Made by a program: the position numbers and the translations under genes. From NCBI GenBank assembly GCA_030035585.1, contig CM057477.1:60245447-60309446 (forward strand): DNA of 64,000 nucleotides, in the 5' to 3' direction. Under the pieces are notes generated by a model. The model was not told the origin of the DNA. It did not search any database and saw only the letters and a program-made list of their open reading frames with translations. The stretch is from Dugong dugon. Its lineage: Eukaryota > Chordata > Mammalia > Sirenia > Dugongidae. This document shows positions 32,493-43,420 of the stretch, in pieces. The first letter of the stretch is position 1. Each line of letters begins with the position of its first letter.

Positions 32493-32693
32493 TCACATGA
32501 CCACCTTCAAATATTTGAGGACAGCTCAAATTTCTGGGCAAAGCAAAGGAAATATCACGAAATGAAAGAAGGAGGTAGCTTGTATTAACGAGGTGGAGAG
32601 AAATAAAAGCATGACTTGATAGAACTGCAAGTAATGTGACACGGAGTGATTATAAAGGCAGGAGATATTCTCATGCACTGGAACTAAAGAATA
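32493..32693. other. sequence with no recognised feature
   Basis: Short AT-rich stretch containing the left target copy AAAGAATA at 32,686-32,693. Confidence 0.4.
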
Positions 32694-33299
32694 CATAAAA
32701 AAACCAAAACCAAACCTGTTGTCGTCGATTTAATTCTGATTCGTATCAACTCTATCGTACAGAGTAGAACGGCCCCATAGAGTTTCCAAGGTGGTGGGAA
32801 CTGGTGGATTTGAATTGCCAACCTTTCTGTTAGCAGCTGAGCTCTTTTTTTTTTTTCTTTAATTTTTTTTTTTTATTGTACTTTAGATGAAGGTTTACAG
32901 AAAAAGTAGTTTCTCATTAAACAGTTAGTACACATCCTGTTTTCTGACAATGTTTAACAGCCCCATGACGTGTCAATGCTCTCCCTTTTCAACCTTTGGT
33001 TCCCTATTATTAGCTTTCCTGTCCCCTCCTGCCTTCTAGTCCTTGTCCCTGGGCTGTTGTGCCCCATTAGTCTCATTTTGTTTTATGGAGTGGTCAAATC
33101 TTTGGCTGAATGGTGAACTTTGGGAGTGACTTCATTACTGAGCTAAAAAGGTGTCCGGGGGCCATACTCTCGGGGTTTCTCCAGTCTCTGTCAGGCCCGT
33201 AAGTCTGGTTTTTTTTGTGAGTTATAATTTTGTTCTACATTTTTCTCCAGCTCTGTCCGGGAGCAGCCGAGCTCTTAACCACTGCACCACAAGGGCTCC
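32694..33299 (-). mobile_element. type-1 AfroSINE split by an L1
   Basis: Antisense SINE: AAACCAAAACCAAACC tail at left and CTGCACCACAAGGGCTCC at right, with the L1 between. The outer target AAAGAATA is at 32,686-32,693 and 33,300-33,307. Confidence 0.93.
32847..33261 (-). mobile_element. L1 3' end inserted into a SINE
   Basis: T-rich start, TGTACTTTAGATGAAGGTTT, then reversed L1 3' sequence to CCAGCTCTGTCCGG. The SINE word AGCAGCTGAGCTCTT is duplicated at 32,832-32,846 and 33,262-33,276 with one mismatch, giving a 15-bp target. Confidence 0.95.
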
Positions 33300-33317
33300 A
33301 AAGAATATTATAACAAA

Positions 33318-33352
33318 AACAAAAAAACCAAACCCGTTGCCGTCGAGTCGAT
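33318..33352 (-). mobile_element. AfroSINE tail stub
   Basis: CAAACCCGTTGCCGTCGAGT is the close-to-consensus reversed SINE tail and stops after about 35 bases, an extreme 5' truncation. Confidence 0.7.
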
Positions 33353-34518
33353 TTAGGAGTCCCTAAATCCACAGAATGACTGCTGACCTTCAGAAGAGAT
33401 GCTGTCTATCTCTCTGCAGAGCTAGCTGGGATGCCTAACAGAAAGGACACTGGTGACCAGAGAAGAGTGACCACAGAGAAGGTGAGCTACTGCTTTGAAA
33501 ATATCGGGTGAATTTGTCCAACAAGAAGAGATGCTGTGGGACAGTTAATGGTTGCCTGTCCAACAACTATAGGCAACTCTATGATCACCCAATGAGACCC
33601 TCAGGAAGTGTTTCTTCTTCTTAGGGAATGCCTTTGGAATGAGCAAGTGTTCTCATATGTAAAATAAAGATAATATACCTGTATTAGATATATTAAATGT
33701 TTCATAATTTTAAGAAGGTTTTGGACTATGTTGTCCTCTACTGATATTCATGATTGCCAAAAAATATATATTTATGCATGTATATATGCAGGCTGACTAA
33801 ATAATGTATTTGAATAAAGTTTTCCTCTTTGCCTGAAAAGAAAATATGGTAATGGATCTAACAACTCTATTTTAAGTCTATAACTTTGAGTCAGTTGATA
33901 GTATCCTTAAGTAAAAAAGGACACAAGCCAGTGCTTCAGGGGGTAAATAATTCCTAAGATAACAGATTCTTGCTCTCAGTGACAAAAGGGGGCGTGTTCT
34001 TATTTCCCTAGTTCTTTTGAAAAGGATCGAGTCAGAAGAGGAGAAAAAACTTCGGGGTCCTCAGTAGTCCTGCTTAGTTTAAACAGTGAAACTATGGCTA
34101 CAATACATTATTCTGTGTTTAGTACAAGTTTGACACTGCCTTCTAGATGGTCATTTGGAAACCCACAGTGATGTCCGGCTCTCTGACAGGTGACCACTCT
34201 TTTGCCCTCTAAAAAGGAGACTTTGATACTCAGGTTTACTGTTCTCTCAGAAAATTGTCAAATAAACTCAGTTTATTCTTTCCACAAATGTTATTGCTTC
34301 TTTCTCCAGTGTCTTCTGGGTCCTTGACTTCTTAGAACTTAAAGTCTGGTGAGGGAGACAGACCGTATACAGGTTAACAAAATTAATATAAGGCATGTGG
34401 TATAAAGGCAGCAAAAGCAGAATACAGGGACTGAGAATGGGGCGTGGGAAAGGGAGAGGGAGAAATGATTTAGACAGGTTGGGGAGGAAGCTATGCTAAC
34501 CACTGCGTTCTCAGTGCC
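33353..34518. other. sequence with no recognised feature
   Basis: About 1.2 kb of single-copy-looking sequence. No coding family or repeat was recognised. Confidence 0.4.
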
Positions 34519-34587
34519 TACAGCAACACTCCTCCAGTCTACTCTGACTCATGGCAACCCCATATGTATCAAACTGTGCTTCGTGGG
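34519..34587 (-). mobile_element. type-2 AfroSINE fragment cut by L1
   Basis: CTACTCTGACTCATGGCAAC and CAAACTGTGCTTCGTGGG. It ends where the T-run of the L1 begins. Confidence 0.75.
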
Positions 34588-37291
34588 TTTTTTTTTTTTA
34601 AGTTAGTGATTGTTGTTGAGACTATACACAGCAAAACATAAACCAATTCCACCGTTTCTGCATGGACAATTCAGTGACGTTGATTACATTCCTCGAGTTG
34701 CGCATCCATTCTCATCCACCTTTTCTTTTTCTTTTAATTTTTTATTGTACATTAGGTGAAGGTTTACAAAGGAAATTAGTTTCCCATTCGGTAGTTTATT
34801 CATAAAATGTTCCATGACATTGGTTTCATTCCCCACAATGTGTCAGCATGCTCCCCATTTCCACCCTAGGTTTCCCTGTTTCCTTTCATCCCTGATTTTC
34901 TACCCGTTTCTGCCTTCTCATCTTTGCTTATGGGCAAATGTTGCCCTTTTGATCTCATGTAAGTGATTGTTCTAAGGAACACGTTCCTCTCATGTGTTAC
35001 TATTTATTTTATGGGCCTGTCTATGGTTTAGCTGAAAGGTGGTCTCCAGGAATGGCTTCAGTTCCAGGTTAGAAGAGTGTCTGAGGGCCATTGTCTTGGG
35101 AGTTCCTCCAGTCTCTGTCAGACCAGTAAGTCTGGTCTTTTTTGTGAATTTGATTTTTTGTTCTACAATTTTTCTCCCACTCTGTCCGGAACCCTCTGTT
35201 GTGATCTCAGTCAGAGTGGTTGGTAGTGGTAACCAGGCACCATCTAGTTCTTTTGGTCTCAGGGTCATGTAGGCTGTGGTTCATGTGGTCCATTGGTCCT
35301 TTGGACTAATTGTGCCCTTAAGTCTTTGGTTTTCTTCACTCTCCTTTGCTCTGGACAGTAAGAGACCAATAGTTGTATCTTAGATGGCCACTTGCAAGCT
35401 TTTAAGACCTCAGATGCTGCTACTAGCAAAGTATGATGCAGAACTTTGTCTTTATGAACTACATTGTATCAATTGATTGGATGTCCCCCTAGTCTATGGT
35501 CCTTTGCCTTCGAGCCTAGGAATTTTGTCCTGCGAGGTGTTTGGTTATATATAAGAAGTTGCCCTGACTGTGGCCCTTGTGTGCTCTACTGTCTATATTA
35601 ATATAAGCAGCACCTACAGTTATCTATGTAGGAATATCCACCACCAAACCTATATGTGCAGGTGGGGGTGTTCCCTTACATCCTCCCACACCTCTTGGCA
35701 TACCTATTTACCTATGTGTCCATTTGTAAATTAGTGTTTGTTAATATGATTGTTTCAGGTTCGTCTATGCTACAGTTTATTGTTACCCTTTGTTCTCGTG
35801 TTCCTCTCTGTGTCCTCCCATGTCTTGGTCATGTTTTGCTGACTTCTCCCATATTGTGTGTTGCCTTTCCCTTCACCAGTATTAACACGCATCTTCTATC
35901 TATTTGGTAATTTTCTCTCCCTCCCCTTTCCATTCCCACTAATCAGAATTTTTTTTTTTCTGTGTGTAAACCTTTTCTTGTTTCTTTATAATAGTGGTCT
36001 CATACAATATTTGTCCTTTTGTGATTGACTTATTTCACTTAGCATACTGCCCTCCAGAGTCATCCATGTTGTGAGATGCTTTGTGGATTCGTCATTATTC
36101 CTTATCGTTGTGTAGTATTCCACTGTGTGTATGTACCACAGTTTGTAAATCCATTATGCTGTTGATGGGCACTTAGGTTGTTTCCATATTTTTGCTATTG
36201 AGAATAACGTTGCAATGAACATGGGTGTGCATATGTCTTTTCATGTCACAGCTCTCATTTCTTTAGGGTATACTTAGGAGTGGGATTGCTGAGTTGTATG
36301 GTATTTCTATTTCTAGATTTTTAAGGAGATGTCATATCATTTTCCATAGTCGTTGTACCATTTTACATTCCCATCAGCAGTGTATATGTGTTCCAGTCTC
36401 CCTGCAACCTCTCCAACATTTGTTATTTTCTGTTTTTTTGATTAGTGCCAGTAATGTCAGGGGAGATGGTATCTCATTGTAGTTTTGATTTGCATCTCTC
36501 TAACAGGTAATAATCACGAGCACTGCTTCATGTGTTTGTTAGCCATTGGAATGTCTTCTTTGGTGAAATGCCTGTTCATATTCTTTGCCCGTTTTTAAAT
36601 TGGATTGTTTGTTGTTCAGGTGTTGGAGTTTTCTGTAAATTTTAGAGATTAGACCCTTGTTGGATATGTCGTAGCCAAAAATTTTTTTCCCAGTTGTAGG
36701 TTCTCTTTTTACTTTTTTTTGGAGTAGGCTTTTTCTGAACTAAGTCTTTAGTTTTTAGGAGGTCTTATTTATCGAGTTCATCTTCGGCTGTCTGTGCATT
36801 TTTAGTTATGTTTGGTATTCTATTTATGCCATGCATTAGGGCTCTTAGCATTGTCTCTATTTTTTCTCCCACGATCTTTATAGTTTTAGGTTTTATATTA
36901 AGGTCTTTGATCCATTTTGAGTTAGTTTTTGTGTATGGTGTCAAGTATGGGTCCTGTTTCATGTTTTTATAGATGAACATTCAGTTTTGCCAGCACCATT
37001 TGTTAAAAAGACTGTTCCCCATTTAGTGGAGTTTGGCCATTGTCAAAGATCAGCTGTCCATAATCTGCCCCCCCCGCCCCCTTTGCCGTCAAGTTGATTC
37101 TGACTCATAGGGACCCTATAGGACAAAGTAGTACTGTCCCATAGGATTTCTAAGGAACAGCTGGTGGATTTGAACTGCCAACCTTTTGGTTAGCAGCCAT
37201 AGCTCTTAACCACCATACCATCAGGGCTCCCAGCTGTCCATAGGTGGATAGATTTATGTCTGGATTCTCAACTCTGTTCCATTGGTTTGTG
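34588..37291 (-). mobile_element. L1 LINE, 3' part with ORF2 C-terminus and extra 3' module
   Basis: Read on the minus strand, ORF2 C-terminal sequence comes first ([35 protein letters not shown] at about 36,870-36,980), then the untranslated region, then the usual 3' end (AACCTTCACCTAATGTACAA, read reversed). A further module of about 110 bases at 34,600-34,725 follows before the poly-A. The copy is 5' truncated near 37,291 and its frame is broken. A SINE at 37,063-37,230 interrupts it. Confidence 0.92.
37063..37230 (-). mobile_element. type-1 AfroSINE inside L1
   Basis: A C-rich start, GCCGTCAAGTTGATTCTGAC, then ACCACCATACCATCAGGGCT. The 12-bp target CAGCTGTCCATA is at 37,051-37,062 and 37,231-37,242. 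Confidence 0.94.
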
Positions 37292-37487
37292 TCACCCTCC
37301 TTTTCTGAGTTGTTCCTTCCTGATTAACATAAACTCACTGCCCTAGAAGCTTCCTATCTAATCTTTGAGTTGCTGTTGTCACTTTGATCCCATATAGATA
37401 GTTCTTAAAAGAGCATAATGCTCAAGGCCTACTTTTTTATTAGTCAGGCTAGGCTCTTGTTTGGTTTTAAGACTTTGGGGGACTTCA
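37292..37487. other. sequence with no recognised feature
   Basis: No repeat or gene recognised between the L1 and the next SINE. Confidence 0.4.
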
Positions 37488-37618
37488 TGGGGCTTTTAAT
37501 GGTTGATTTTTCAGAAGTAGATGGTCTTTCTTCTGACGTGCCCCTGGGAGGACTTGAACCTTCAACCTTTCAGTTAGCAGCAGAGTCTATTAAACGTTTG
37601 CATCACCCAGGGACTCCC
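37488..37618 (-). mobile_element. type-2 AfroSINE, tail truncated
   Basis: GGGGCTTTTAATGGTTGATT to TTTGCATCACCCAGGGACTC. The antisense tail portion is missing, as if cut at the GGGTTTTC word. The fragment at 34,519 stops at the same word, so the two may be halves of one SINE. Confidence 0.82.
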
Positions 37619-37880
37619 GCACATAGTAGGACCTCAGTCAATATATGTGGAATGAATGACTGAGTGCACACATGAGTGAAAAGCATTTGGGGCAGATGGA
37701 CCAGCCCGGGGAGCTGGAGGAGACCAGTGGGGCTGGAGCACAGTGAACAAGGGGGAGGATGCTGAGAAGTAAGAGTGGAGAGGCAGGTAACTCATAGATT
37801 ATGCAGAGGGATGTGGATCTTTTCAGTAAGAAGTTTGGGTTTTACATGTTATAGGAAGTCATTAAGATGGCAGTAATCTG
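37619..37880 (-). repeat. L2-like fragments
   Basis: CACATAGTAGGACCTCAGTC with GGAATGAATGACTG resembles an L2 3' end. GGGATGTGGATCTTTTCAGT and GGGTTTTACATGTTATAGGA resemble the reversed L2 ORF. Two orientations may be present. Confidence 0.45.
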
Positions 37881-37884
37881 AATT

Positions 37885-38090
37885 ATGGAGTCCCTGAGTG
37901 GTACAAATGATTAAATGCTTGACTACTAGCTGAAAGTTTGGCAGTTCAAACCCACCCAGAGGCGCCTCAAAAGACAAGCCTGGCTATCTGCTTCCCAAAG
38001 GTCGCAGTCTTGAAAATCCTATGGACTAGTACTTTACATGCACGGGGTCGACATGAGTCGGAATCTACCAGACAGCGATGAACAACAACA
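37885..38090 (+). mobile_element. type-2 AfroSINE with expanded CAA tail
   Basis: GGAGTCCCTGAGTGGTACAA head, CTTCCCAAAGGTCGCAGTCT body, then a CAA tail that runs into a CAAC-rich simple repeat to about 38,152. Confidence 0.9.
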
Positions 38091-38152
38091 ACAACAACAC
38101 AACACCAATACCACAACCACACCCCCACCGACAAACCACCAACACACCACAT
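38079..38152. repeat. CAA/CCACAA simple repeat grown from SINE tail
   Basis: Six CAA units are followed by CAACAC, CCACAAC and CCACC variants. Confidence 0.85.
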
Positions 38153-38845
38153 GAATTTTGGTTTAAAATACTGCATAGCATGAATTTGCATGTCCTACCT
38201 GGTTGTCCCCATGGATATACCAGTATCTATCAGAACATGTGAGAGATATGAGCTTTGAAAAACTCTGATCACCTTATGGTTCACAAAATAAGTTTCAAAA
38301 AAATAAAATGTTCACGTGTGTGTGTTGGGGGGGGGTACTTCATTAATGCCATTCTGGAGAAAAAAACATGTCAAATTTGTGCGTCCTCACCCTAGGGCCA
38401 GGCCCATGTCGCTCTCCCTGGTGTAAGTAGTGAGCCAGGTGGGCTGGACCCCTGAGCTAGGCCGTCATGTCGGCCTCCCTCACATGGCCTCACACAGTCG
38501 TTTGTTTCTGTGTATTTGTCACTCTCCCTGGTGGGAAGCTCCTTGAGCCCCAGGGGCAGCATGTTGCCGACCACAGCCGCACTCCCTAAATGCTTGTGTG
38601 TGCTCAGAACGGAAGGGCAGTGAGATAAAAGTGTCTGGGACTGACAGCCTAGGGCTGCAAAATATACAGGCACAGAAGGTCTAGCTCCAAGGCTTGGAGA
38701 ACATCACCCAGGAAACGTTAGCACTGAGACTTCCAGTGGTTTGATGAGGGGGGCATCGTTTGAGCCTGGGCTTGGCAGATTCTGATGGAATAGATCTAGC
38801 TGGCACCTGTAAGAAGCACTAGATGGCGACGAGTAGAAGCAGGTT
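38153..38845. other. sequence with no recognised feature
   Basis: Contains a short TG and G run at about 38,317-38,335. The rest is moderately GC-rich single-copy-looking sequence with no coding family. Confidence 0.4.
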
Positions 38846-39041
38846 GTTGCTGTTGTGTGCTGCCCAGTCCATTCTGACTCACAGCAACCCTACAGGGCAG
38901 AGTGGTACTGCCCCATAGATTTCCTAGGCTGCAGTCTTTATGGGAGCAGATCTTTTCTCCCGTGAAGCTGCTGGTGGGTTTGAACTGCTGACCAGTCCGT
39001 TAGCAGCGGAGCGCTTAATTAACCATTGTACCCTCAGGGCA
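38846..39041 (-). mobile_element. type-1 AfroSINE
   Basis: TGTGTGCTGCCCAGTCCATT to CCATTGTACCCTCAGGGC. The flank words GTAGAAGCA and GCAGAAGCA suggest the target duplication. Confidence 0.9.
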
Positions 39042-39172
39042 GAAGCATAGACTAAAACCATTCTCAGCTGGTTTCCTTGCAGTTACTTCCACAGTATGAT
39101 GTTATTGGTTTTAATTAGAAACATAAATACATTTTAACAAAAGGATTTAGAAAATTTTCTTGCTTCAAGTTG

Positions 39173-39420
39173 TTGCTATGGTTATTGTTGTGAGCTGTTG
39201 TCAAGTTTACCGCTGACTCATGGCAGCCTCACGCTCGACTGAATGAAACACCACCCCGTCCTGCACCATCTCCATGATAAGCTGCGGATCAGACCATTGT
39301 GATCCATAGAGCTTTCAGTGGCTGATTTTTGGAAGTATATCTCCAAGCCTTTCTTTCCAGTGTGTCTTAAGACAGATGCTCTCCGAAACCTGTTCAGCAT
39401 CATAGCTACACATAAGCCAG
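39173..39420 (-). mobile_element. tRNA-Gly SINE lacking its tRNA head
   Basis: GAGCTGTTGTCAAGTTTACC, GATCAGACCATTGTGATCCA and GAAACCTGTTCAGCATCATA. It stops before the tRNA-Gly block, so it is 5' truncated. Confidence 0.85.
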
Positions 39421-39590
39421 GTACACAATGCCAAAGTAGATTGAAAAGTAACCAATTATCAGTTATTGAGATGACACAAATATTTGTATATTTGACATCA
39501 ATTGGATTGCTTTCTCCACTCCCCTCCCCACAACCCTTAGCTTTCCCTCAGTATACTTTGGCACAGTCTTACTATTCCAAATAGTTTGCA

Positions 39591-39717
39591 AACACACACA
39601 CACACACTCACACAGACAGAAAAGGAGAAAGGGAGAGAGAAAGAGAAATAAAGAGGGACATGGAGAGACATGCAGACAGAGAGAGAGGCAGACAGAGAAA
39701 CAGAGAGAGAGATGGGC
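39591..39717. repeat. CA then GA-rich simple sequence
   Basis: About ten CA units, then AGAGAGAAAGAGAAATAAAG-like purine-rich repeats. Confidence 0.9.
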
Positions 39718-39840
39718 AATGTCTTCTGAGCCTTTAAACCAGTGGTTCTCTAGCTTGCATGCACATCATAATAACAAGGAGGCCTGTTCACACACATACT
39801 GGGCCTGTCCCAGAGTTTCTAATCCAGTAGGTCTAGCATG

Positions 39841-40043
39841 TTGTCTTTTGTGGGCATCTAGTCATTTCCGACTCACAGTAACCCTATAAGACATAGTAGA
39901 ACTGCCCTATAGGGTTTCCTAGGCTGTAATCTTTATGGAAGCACATCTTCAGGTATTTTCTCCCATGGAGTTCCTGGTGGGTTTGAACCGCTGACATTTC
40001 AGTTAGCAGCCAAGCACTTAATCATTGTGCCGCCAGGAGTCCT
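39841..40043 (-). mobile_element. type-1 AfroSINE, first of three
   Basis: TCATTTCCGACTCACAGTAA to CATTGTGCCGCCAGGAGTCC, antisense. Confidence 0.92.
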
Positions 40044-40045
40044 AG

Positions 40046-40251
40046 AACCCAAACCAAACCCATTGCTGTCAAGTTGATTCCAACTCATAGATACTATAGG
40101 ACAGAGTAGAACTGCCCCATAGGGTTTCCAAGGCTGTAATCTTTACGGAATCAGACTGCCACATCTTTCTCCCTTGGAGAGGCTGGTGGGTTGAACCGCT
40201 GACCTTTCGATTAGCAGCTGAGTGTTTAACCATTGAGCCACCAGGGCTCCT
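40046..40251 (-). mobile_element. type-1 AfroSINE, second of three
   Basis: AACCCAAACCAAACCCATTG to CATTGAGCCACCAGGGCTCC, antisense and near consensus. Its tail directly meets the head of the first. Confidence 0.93.
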
Positions 40252-40261
40252 TGGTCAAGGG

Positions 40262-40442
40262 TCAAAAAAAAAAAAAAAAATCCAAACTTGTTGCTGTCAA
40301 GTCTATTCCGACTCTGACTCATAGTGACCTTATAGGGGCGAGTAGAACTGCCCCATAGGGTTTCCAAGGAGTGGCTGGTAGATTTGAACTGCTGACCTTA
40401 GTTAGCAGACGAGCTCTTAACCACCGTGCTACCATGTTTTCA
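40262..40442 (-). mobile_element. type-1 AfroSINE, third of three
   Basis: A 17-base A run, TGTTGCTGTCAAGTCTATTC to ACCGTGCTACCATG. The body is shortened. GGTCAAGGG at about 40,252 and 40,443 marks the target, which is MER5A sequence. Confidence 0.92.
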
Positions 40443-40544
40443 GGTCAAGGGCAGGGCCTATGAATATGCATTTCTAACATGTCCCCAGGAGATGCTGATA
40501 CTGATGGTCCAAGGCCACGCTTTAGAGGACCACTGCTCTAAACT

Positions 40545-40865
40545 TGTGGATCTTAATCTTGAATGAACAGTAGATTCACCTGAGAAACTTTTAAGTATCC
40601 TGATGTCCAGGCCATACCCTAAGCTATTTAAATCAGAATCTCTGAAGACAGAGCCCAGGCAATAATATTTTTAAAGTTTCCCAAGTGTTCCCAGTGGTGC
40701 AGCTAAGGCAGAGAACCATAGCTCTAGGCCCCTGCTACTCCCATGGTGGTGGTGTGACCAGCAACATCAGCGTCACTGGGGAGCAGGATAGAAATGCAGA
40801 ATCTCAGTCCCTGTCCGGATTTCTGAGTCAGCATCTGCATTTAACAAGCAAACCTCTCAAACTGT
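40545..40865. repeat. MER5-type hAT fragments
   Basis: Two further Charlie-like pieces: TTAAATCAGAATCTCTGAAG with CCCAAGTGTTCCCAGTGG, then CAACATCAGCGTCACTGGGG with GCAGAATCTCAGTCCCTG and CAGCATCTGCATTTAACAAG. They are old and diverged. Confidence 0.6.
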
Positions 40866-40974
40866 AAAGTGCAGGGGAACCCACGCAGAGAAATCTTAAG
40901 CAACGTGGAGCCTGTTCTCCTGGGAGAGGTCTCATACTTCTGGCTACAGGATAAGGACCAAATATCTGCAGAAA

Positions 40975-41141
40975 GGAAACCCTGGTGGTGTAGTGGTTAA
41001 GTGCTACGGCTGCTAACCAAAAGGTTGGCAGTTCGAATCCACCAGGTGCTCCTTGGAAACTCTATGGGGCAGTTCCACTCTGTCCTATAGGGTCGCTATG
41101 AGTCAGAATTGACTCGACAGCAACCGGTTTGGTTTTTCTGG
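40975..41141 (+). mobile_element. type-1 AfroSINE, short body
   Basis: GGAAACCCTGGTGGTGTAGT to GCAACCGGTTTGGTTTTTC, without the AAAGATTACAG segment. TATCTGCAGAAA is duplicated at 40,963-40,974 and 41,142-41,153. Confidence 0.95.
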
Positions 41142-41153
41142 TATCTGCAGAAA

Positions 41154-41491
41154 CAGGAGACTTGCTGAGGATCCCGTCTCCCTGGAGAGAATGTCAAAGG
41201 AATGAGTGCTCCATTCAGACAACAGTAAATGCTAGCTACTGGCCCCTCTGGTCAACATTGATCAACAGTCTCTTGCAGTGAGCCTTGCATTTTAAAGATC
41301 AAATTGAGGAGGAAGAGATAAAACATTTTTGGCCTTTATATGGAAGTATTCCCAAGTGAATTAAAACAAGTCACTTCTACATTGAATGTGCCTAAGATAT
41401 GAATAGCTACAATCTTTGGGCCTTCTAGCACCAAGAATAGTTGCTGCTTTCATACAGAAAGAGCTGGCCAAGGAGTTCCACCTGTGTGACT
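41154..41491. other. sequence with no recognised feature
   Basis: No repeat or gene recognised. Confidence 0.4.
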
Positions 41492-41502
41492 CTTCATTTA
41501 CA

Positions 41503-41717
41503 GAGCCCTAGTGGCACAGTGGTTAAAAGCACTCAGCTGCTAACTGAAAGGTCAGTGGTTCAAACCTACCAGCCACTCCACAGAAGAAAGATGTAGCAAT
41601 CTGCTGGTGTAAAGATTTACAGCCTTGGAAACCCTACGGGGTAGTTCTACGCTGTCCTATAGGGTCGCTATGTGTTGGAACCGACTCGACAGCAGTGGGT
41701 TTGGTTTTGGTTTAGCC
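41503..41717 (+). mobile_element. type-1 AfroSINE
   Basis: AGAGCCCTAGTGGCACAGTG to GTGGGTTTGGTTTTGGTTT. CTTCATTT flanks both sides. Confidence 0.93.
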
Positions 41718-41934
41718 CTTCATTTTGTTGTTTTATGGTCAGGGGCCTCAGTGGCTTACCACGTCATCATCAGACTGAGTCTGGTCACTCAGTTTTCAGA
41801 TGCCGCTTTATGAACTGAAAGGGTGATCCAGAAGTATCAGCATGAGGTTCTGATCTTACCAAAGAAAATGGAAGCAGCTTATATGATGGAAAACTGCCCT
41901 AAGACACACAGGGCAGAGCCAAGCATAGTCATTA

Positions 41935-42130
41935 AGCCCAAGGACTCTCCTGACTGCATGAGTTTGGATCCTGGCTCTGTCACTTACCAGCTGTGTGTTC
42001 TTTGCAAGTAACTTACCTCTCTGTAAGGTTTCCTGCATCTATAAAATGGGAATGATGATGATGACGAGAGCCCCTGCCTCACAGAGTTGTTGAGAGGGTT
42101 AAGTGAGCTAATATTCATCAAGCTCTTAGA
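41935..42130 (+). repeat. MIR element
   Basis: GATCCTGGCTCTGTCACTTA, CAGCTGTGTGTTCTTTGCAA, TATAAAATGGGAATGATGAT and AGAGGGTTAAGTGAGCTAAT follow the MIR consensus in sense order. A short GATGAT expansion lies inside. Confidence 0.88.
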
Positions 42131-42356
42131 ATGATCTGACCACCAAATTCACTCTATAAATGATTATTAAATACATCGGAGGAGAAACATACAAGTTTAT
42201 ATTCTTTGCACAGTTCAATCCCAGAAAAGTCCTGAAAGGTAGTATCTTATAGATGCTATAAGATGGAAAAATATTCTCTGTGTCTGTGGATATTGGGTAT
42301 CTGCTGGCAGACAAAGTAAATTTAAATTGCTCCTTTTAAGGGGATCTTTCATGGAG
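42131..42356. other. sequence with no recognised feature
   Basis: No repeat or gene recognised. It contains the left target copy of the next SINE. Confidence 0.4.
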
Positions 42357-42358
42357 AT

Positions 42359-42578
42359 GGAATCCTCAGATGGTGCAAATGGTTAACATGCTTGGCTGCT
42401 AACTGGAAGTTTGGAGGTTCAAGTTGCCCAGAGGTGCCTCAGAAGAAAGGCCTGGAGATCCCCTTCTGAAAAATCAGCCATTGAAAAAGCTATGGAGTGC
42501 ATACAGTTCTGCTCTCACACATTTGGGGTTGTCATGAGTTGGAGCTGACTAAATGGCAACTGGTTTTTTTTTTCCCCC
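42359..42578 (+). mobile_element. type-2 AfroSINE
   Basis: GGAATCCTCAGATGGTGCAA to GGCAACTGGTTTTTTTTT. CATGGAGA repeats on both sides (from 42,351 and 42,579). Confidence 0.93.
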
Positions 42579-42586
42579 CATGGAGA

Positions 42587-43299
42587 GAATCTGAGAGAGG
42601 CTCTGATGCTGAGGCTGCCTCAGTTTTAATGAACTCATTTGTCCAAAGGGGAAGAGACATAATCCTAAATTGTATAGCCAAGTAACAAGAAATGAGTAAT
42701 GGCATAATTTAGGAAGTAAACTAATGAAAAGGAATATTTTTAAAAGAGGATAAAACCATAATAGTTAATAAGCAACCTTAGAAAACTCACTTTTCTGAGG
42801 AAGAGAGTTGAATACAGTCAACTTTGAAGAAGAGGTTTTCTTAGACCATTTACATAGGATTCATATTAGGATGTTATTAGGAAATTATTTTAAAAAATGT
42901 TTTCAGTAGACAAAGTGAAAAATAAAAACTTTTCCCCTTTGTAAAGTGAAAGAAAATGCCCCCATTGGCCTTATTCAGAGGGCTTCCCTGGTCACAAGGC
43001 TCTATCTCTTGGGGCATGTGGGTCTGCCCCACCACATAATCCAAACATGCTAAAAACACACACAATAAAAACATAGTCCAGCCTGCTTTCTCCAACCTCA
43101 GAACCTCCATAAAACCACCATGAGCCATACATAAGGATCACATCACATCACCCCAAATCACACATTTCAAATGGTAAAAACAGCCTGGCAAATAGCCTCC
43201 CTCCTGCTATCCGAGAAGTTTCTCCCTCTTGCTTTGAAAGGAAATTGTCTCACTGGTCAATCTTTCTTTGCCTCTATTGCTGGTTCCTCATCTTCTTAA
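42587..43299. other. sequence with no recognised feature
   Basis: No repeat or coding family recognised. An 83-residue minus-strand frame at 42,877-43,128 has no known resemblance. Confidence 0.4.
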
Positions 43300-43420
43300 A
43301 ACCAGTTGTTATCCAATGGACTCCAACTCATGGCAACCCCATGCGTGTCAGAGTAGAACTGTACTCCATAGGGTTTTTAATGGCTGATTTTTTGGAAGTA
43401 GATCACCAGACCTTACTTCT
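43300..43420 (-). mobile_element. type-2 AfroSINE, head missing
   Basis: AACCAGTTGTTATCCAATGG to CACCAGACCTTACTTCTGAG. It stops where repeat copy 2 begins. Confidence 0.88.

Larger units (their letters stand above)
39740..40535 (+). mobile_element. MER5A (hAT-Charlie) split by three SINEs
   Basis: Left part CAGTGGTTCTCTAGCTTGCA to CCAGTAGGTCTAGC. Right part GCATTTCTAACATGTCCCCA to GAGGACCACTG. The 8-bp targets CTTTAAAC (39,732-39,739) and CTCTAAAC (40,536-40,543) differ at one base, as expected for hAT elements. Non-autonomous. Confidence 0.9.

Noticed and set aside
39840-40442. Regular array resembling a CRISPR or satellite
   Set aside because: The three units are separate SINE insertions of different length with their own tails, in a mammalian genome. 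There are no short direct repeats with spacers.
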